Shown: in pieces, positions 61,315 through 64,000 of the stretch
How positions within the stretch are numbered: position 1 is the first letter of the stretch
Layout of the letters: each line of letters begins with the position of its first letter
Assembly (NCBI GenBank): GCA_016744995.1
Contig: JADGDG010000002.1
Location: 273,942 to 337,941 of the forward strand
Reading direction: 5' to 3'
From: Gammaproteobacteria bacterium
GTDB lineage: Bacteria > Pseudomonadota > Gammaproteobacteria > GRL18
DNA: 64,000 bases
Translations under genes and position numbers: made by a program
Notes under the pieces: generated by a model
The model's database searches: none
Seen by the model: the letters and a program-made list of their open reading frames with translations, nothing else
What the model was told of the DNA's origin: nothing

Positions 61315-61469
61315 ATCCGTCTCTCTATCTCTAACATTAACTGTCTACAGTACAGCTGTTTAAACAATTCAATAGGATAATCCATTTACCGGGAATTGAC
61401 CAGAGTCAAATGATTTCTGGTACAATCAGAGCAGCAAATTTATAAAAAATATTTAAATTGAGTTTAGAA

Positions 61470-62510
61470 ATGAAAACAATGAAAGCACTGGTAAAAAAAC
61501 ACGCCAGAGAAGGCTTATGGCTGGAAGATGTATCACTTCCTGAAGTGGGTAATAATGATGTCTTAGTTAAAATTCAAAAAACAGCCATTTGCGGGACTGA
61601 TATCCATATCTACAACTGGGATGCCTGGGCACAAAAAACCATTCCTGTTCCTATGACCATTGGACATGAGTTTGCCGGCGAGATTGTTGAAATGGGTGCC
61701 AACGTCAGCGAGCTTGCAATCGGTGACATTGTTTCCGGAGAAGGACATATTGTCTGTGAGCGTTGTCGTAACTGTTTGGCAGGCAGACGTCACCTATGCC
61801 CGAATACCATTGGTATTGGGGTAAACCGAACGGGTTGTTTTGCTGAATATCTGTCCATTCCAGCTAAGAACGTATATCGGCCTAATTGTAAAATTCCAAC
61901 CGAAGTTCTTGCCTGTTTTGATCCCTATGGTAATGCAGTCCATACCGCCCTTTCATTTAATATGGTCGGTGAAGATGTGTTAATCACCGGTGCCGGACCG
62001 ATAGGCATTATGGCCGCCATGGTGGCATCACACAGTGGTGCTCGGAATATTATTATTACTGATCTGAACCAGTACCGTCTTGAACTGGCTAAAACAATTG
62101 TGCCTAAAGCCATAACGCTCAATGTCAATGACGGCCCTATTAAGAAAGATTTTATGCGGAAACTGGGTATACTTGAAGGCTTTGATGTCGGTATGGAAAT
62201 GTCAGGTTCACCTCATGCTTTTCGAGACATGCTAGGCAATATGATTAATGGCGGGAAAATTGCCATGCTGGCAATCATGCCTGAGGGAACTGGTATAGAC
62301 TGGGATCAGGTGGTTTTCAAAGGACTCATTATAAAAGGCATTTATGGTCGGGAAATTTTTGAAACCTGGTATAAAGGTACCATGATGGTACAAAGTGGCA
62401 TTCCTCTGGAAAAAATTATCACTCATCGATACAATTATAGTGATTTTCAAAAAGGCTTTGACATCATGCGTTCAGGTCAATCCGGCAAAGTTATCCTCAG
62501 TTGGGAATAA
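61470..62510 (+). CDS. tdh: L-threonine 3-dehydrogenase
   Basis: About 346 residues, zinc-dependent MDR family. Catalytic zinc ligands Cys41, His66 and Glu67 (AICGTD, GHE); structural zinc Cys96, Cys99, Cys102 and Cys110; NAD motif [19 protein letters not shown] at the end as in E. coli Tdh. It oxidises threonine to 2-amino-3-ketobutyrate. ATG 61470 or 61479 starts translation. Operon with kbl, 10-bp gap. Confidence 0.92.
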   Translation: MKTMKALVKKHAREGLWLEDVSLPEVGNNDVLVKIQKTAICGTDIHIYNWDAWAQKTIPVPMTIGHEFAGEIVEMGANVSELAIGDIVSGEGHIVCERCRNCLAGRRHLCPNTIGIGVNRTGCFAEYLSIPAKNVYRPNCKIPTEVLACFDPYGNAVHTALSFNMVGEDVLITGAGPIGIMAAMVASHSGARNIIITDLNQYRLELAKTIVPKAITLNVNDGPIKKDFMRKLGILEGFDVGMEMSGSPHAFRDMLGNMINGGKIAMLAIMPEGTGIDWDQVVFKGLIIKGIYGREIFETWYKGTMMVQSGIPLEKIITHRYNYSDFQKGFDIMRSGQSGKVILSWE

Positions 62511-62520
62511 AGGCAAAAAT

Positions 62521-63711
62521 ATGAGTTTTACACAAGCAAAAGAAAGTCTGAGCAAAGATCTGGCTGAAATTAAAGCCGCTGGTTTATGGAAAAAAGAGCG
62601 TATTATTGCTTCTGAACAAAAAAATAATATTACTCTGGCTGACGGCAGTCAAGTCATTAATATGTGTGCCAATAACTATCTGGGCCTTGCCAATAACCCC
62701 GAAGTAATTCAGGCAGCAAAAGACAGTTATGATCAATGGGGCTTCGGCCTCTCCTCAGTACGTTTTATCTGTGGTACTCAATCTATACACAAAACTCTTG
62801 AAGCCAGAGTAACTGAGTTTCTGGGCATGGAAGACACTATTTTATATGCTGCATGTTTTGATGCCAATACCGGTTTATTTGAGACTATTTTAACTAAAGA
62901 CGATGCCATTATTTCTGATGAACTCAATCATGCATCTATTATTGATGGTGTTCGATTATGCAAAGCAGCACGTTATCGCTATAACAATAACGATATGGCT
63001 GATTTAGAAAGCAAATTAAAAGAAGCAAAAAAAACAGGTGCACGGAGAATTTTAATCACCACTGATGGTGTTTTTTCTATGGACGGCAGCATCGCACAAT
63101 TAGATAAAATATGTGATTTAGCAGATCAATATGACGCTATAGTGCATCATGATGACTGTCACGCAGTGGGTTTTATGGGCAAGACAGGACGCGGTATACA
63201 TGAATATCACAATGTCATGGATCGGGTTGATATTATTACCGGAACATTTGGTAAAGCATTAGGCGGTGCATCAGGGGGTTATACCTCTGGCCGCAAAGAG
63301 ATTATTGAGCTATTACGCCAACGCTCCCGTCCCTATCTGTTTTCAAATACTCTGGCCCCATCAATTTGTGCAGCAACACTCAAAGTTATGGAGATGCTCA
63401 GTGCTTCAACTGAACTCAGAGATCGTTTAGAAGCTAACACACAATATTTTCGTGCCGGTATGAAAGAGGCAGGTTTTGATATTTCACCAGGCAATCACCC
63501 TATTGTTCCCGTAATGCTGGGTGATGCAAAACTGGCTCAGGAAATGTCACAAAAATTATTAGCACGTGGCATTTATGCCATTGGCTTTTTCTTCCCCGTG
63601 GTGCCCAAAGGCAAAGCACGGATCAGGACCCAGATTTCAGCTGCACATACTAAGGATGATTTGGATAAAGCCATTGCCGCTTTTGCTGCAACTTATGCAG
63701 AGTTAAGATAA
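62521..63711 (+). CDS. kbl: 2-amino-3-ketobutyrate CoA ligase (glycine C-acetyltransferase)
   Basis: 396 residues of the alpha-oxoamine synthase PLP family. PLP lysine Lys245 in [36 protein letters not shown] and DDCHAVGF motifs. It cleaves 2-amino-3-ketobutyrate with CoA to glycine and acetyl-CoA. ATG 62521 after AAAGG gives the family N-terminus; in-frame codons upstream lie inside tdh. Completes the threonine-to-glycine pathway. Confidence 0.93.
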   Translation: MSFTQAKESLSKDLAEIKAAGLWKKERIIASEQKNNITLADGSQVINMCANNYLGLANNPEVIQAAKDSYDQWGFGLSSVRFICGTQSIHKTLEARVTEFLGMEDTILYAACFDANTGLFETILTKDDAIISDELNHASIIDGVRLCKAARYRYNNNDMADLESKLKEAKKTGARRILITTDGVFSMDGSIAQLDKICDLADQYDAIVHHDDCHAVGFMGKTGRGIHEYHNVMDRVDIITGTFGKALGGASGGYTSGRKEIIELLRQRSRPYLFSNTLAPSICAATLKVMEMLSASTELRDRLEANTQYFRAGMKEAGFDISPGNHPIVPVMLGDAKLAQEMSQKLLARGIYAIGFFFPVVPKGKARIRTQISAAHTKDDLDKAIAAFAATYAELR

Positions 63712-63793
63712 AACTTAATAATTAACCTGTTTATTCATTTAATCGATTCATATGTTGCCTTTGCACCGAAGTAATACGCTTTAATGGGCACGA

Positions 63794-63809
63794 CAACTAT
63801 CCTGACACA
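63794..63809. repeat. Dispersed 16-mer CAACTATCCTGACACA
   Basis: Second copy of the element at 17553-17568 (one mismatch). Lies between kbl and the broken PIN gene. Confidence 0.4.
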
Positions 63810-63845
63810 TGGGGTAGAAGCCCTGATAGAAAATTCGTTATATTT

Positions 63846-64000
63846 TTATTTAATATATGTAGTGAATGTGTCTCTACCTTTTAGTCTCTACACATCAAAA
63901 TCTCTATCAATAGTTGCAGCGCCATTAATATTTAATTTTTCTCCTAAGAAGACAAGGCAGGCATCAGCAAAATCCATGGGTAAATCAGAATACCTAATTA
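63846..64000 (-). pseudogene. PIN-domain (VapC-like) toxin, 3' part with in-frame stop, runs off right edge
   Basis: The readable minus-strand frame gives RYSDLPMDFADACLVFLGE and then TIDRDFDV, the C-terminal active-site region of PIN RNases (conserved Asp residues). A TAG (63888-63890) replaces what should be the Tyr codon of the common DFxVYR motif; the same frame then continues RLKGRDTFTTYIK to TAA at 63846-63848. The gene is thus nonsense-mutated, or ends 14 codons early. The 5' part and any antitoxin are outside the window. Confidence 0.65.

Overview
The window looks like a chromosomal segment from a low-GC gammaproteobacterium with a sulfur-oxidising, CO2-fixing lifestyle and flexible respiration. 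The basis is a class I phosphoribulokinase, an SQR-type flavoprotein, a rhodoquinone-biosynthesis methyltransferase (RquA), many c-type cytochromes, an NrfD-type quinone module, a DMSO-reductase-family molybdoenzyme and an MgtE/MetZ/Tdh-Kbl housekeeping complement. The lineage is an inference; no rRNA or marker gene is present.

Region 1 (1-12.7 kb) is a propionate/C4 module. A soluble fumarate reductase/succinate dehydrogenase-type operon with an NADH-dehydrogenase F-like subunit lies on the minus strand. The methylcitrate cycle (prpE; GntR regulator-prpB-prpC-prpD), a di-heme peroxidase, malate dehydrogenase and two hot-dog thioesterases complete it. Together they can run propionyl-CoA -> pyruvate + succinate -> fumarate -> (fumarase not in window) -> malate -> oxaloacetate. 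Two GntR-type palindromes bracket a near-consensus promoter in front of the regulator-prpBCD operon.

Region 2 (12.9-21.3 kb) is AT-rich accessory DNA. Small, mostly unrecognised genes are separated by eight copies of a short repeat (core AATCYAGGCCACCC). Reading frames, including the toxin of a toxin-antitoxin pair, are cut off exactly at repeat copies, so the region behaves like a gene-cassette array that is not a classical integron. An orphan PilC/GspF-like protein and a type IV pilin follow it.

Region 3 (21.4-24.4 kb) holds a YdjM-like hydrolase, a BFD-like protein, exported MsrA, a glycosyltransferase and a RatA/COQ10-like protein.

Region 4 (24.4-46.6 kb) is a large respiratory island. 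A minus-strand operon encodes cytochrome c, tetraheme cytochrome, Fe-S protein, NrfD, RquA, an SQR-like enzyme and a small membrane protein. A sensor kinase with a heme-c motif and a sigma54 response regulator sit in the middle. A plus-strand block encodes a repeat lipoprotein, a small secreted protein, a (Gly-Met-X)n protein, pentaheme cytochrome, molybdoenzyme, Fe-S subunit, TorD-like chaperone, cytochrome c, polyferredoxin and phosphoribulokinase. Two sigma54 promoters, each with a palindrome about 108 bp upstream, precede the secreted proteins, which suggests one regulon.

Region 5 (46.6-64 kb) is mostly housekeeping: two tRNA-Met genes around a hemerythrin-like gene, a structured intergenic RNA candidate, a DnaA-box cluster, BaeSR/Spy-like envelope stress genes, pepD, mgtE, a Na/Pi-type transporter, a SYLF protein, metZ and tdh-kbl. 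It ends in a broken PIN-domain toxin gene at the right edge.
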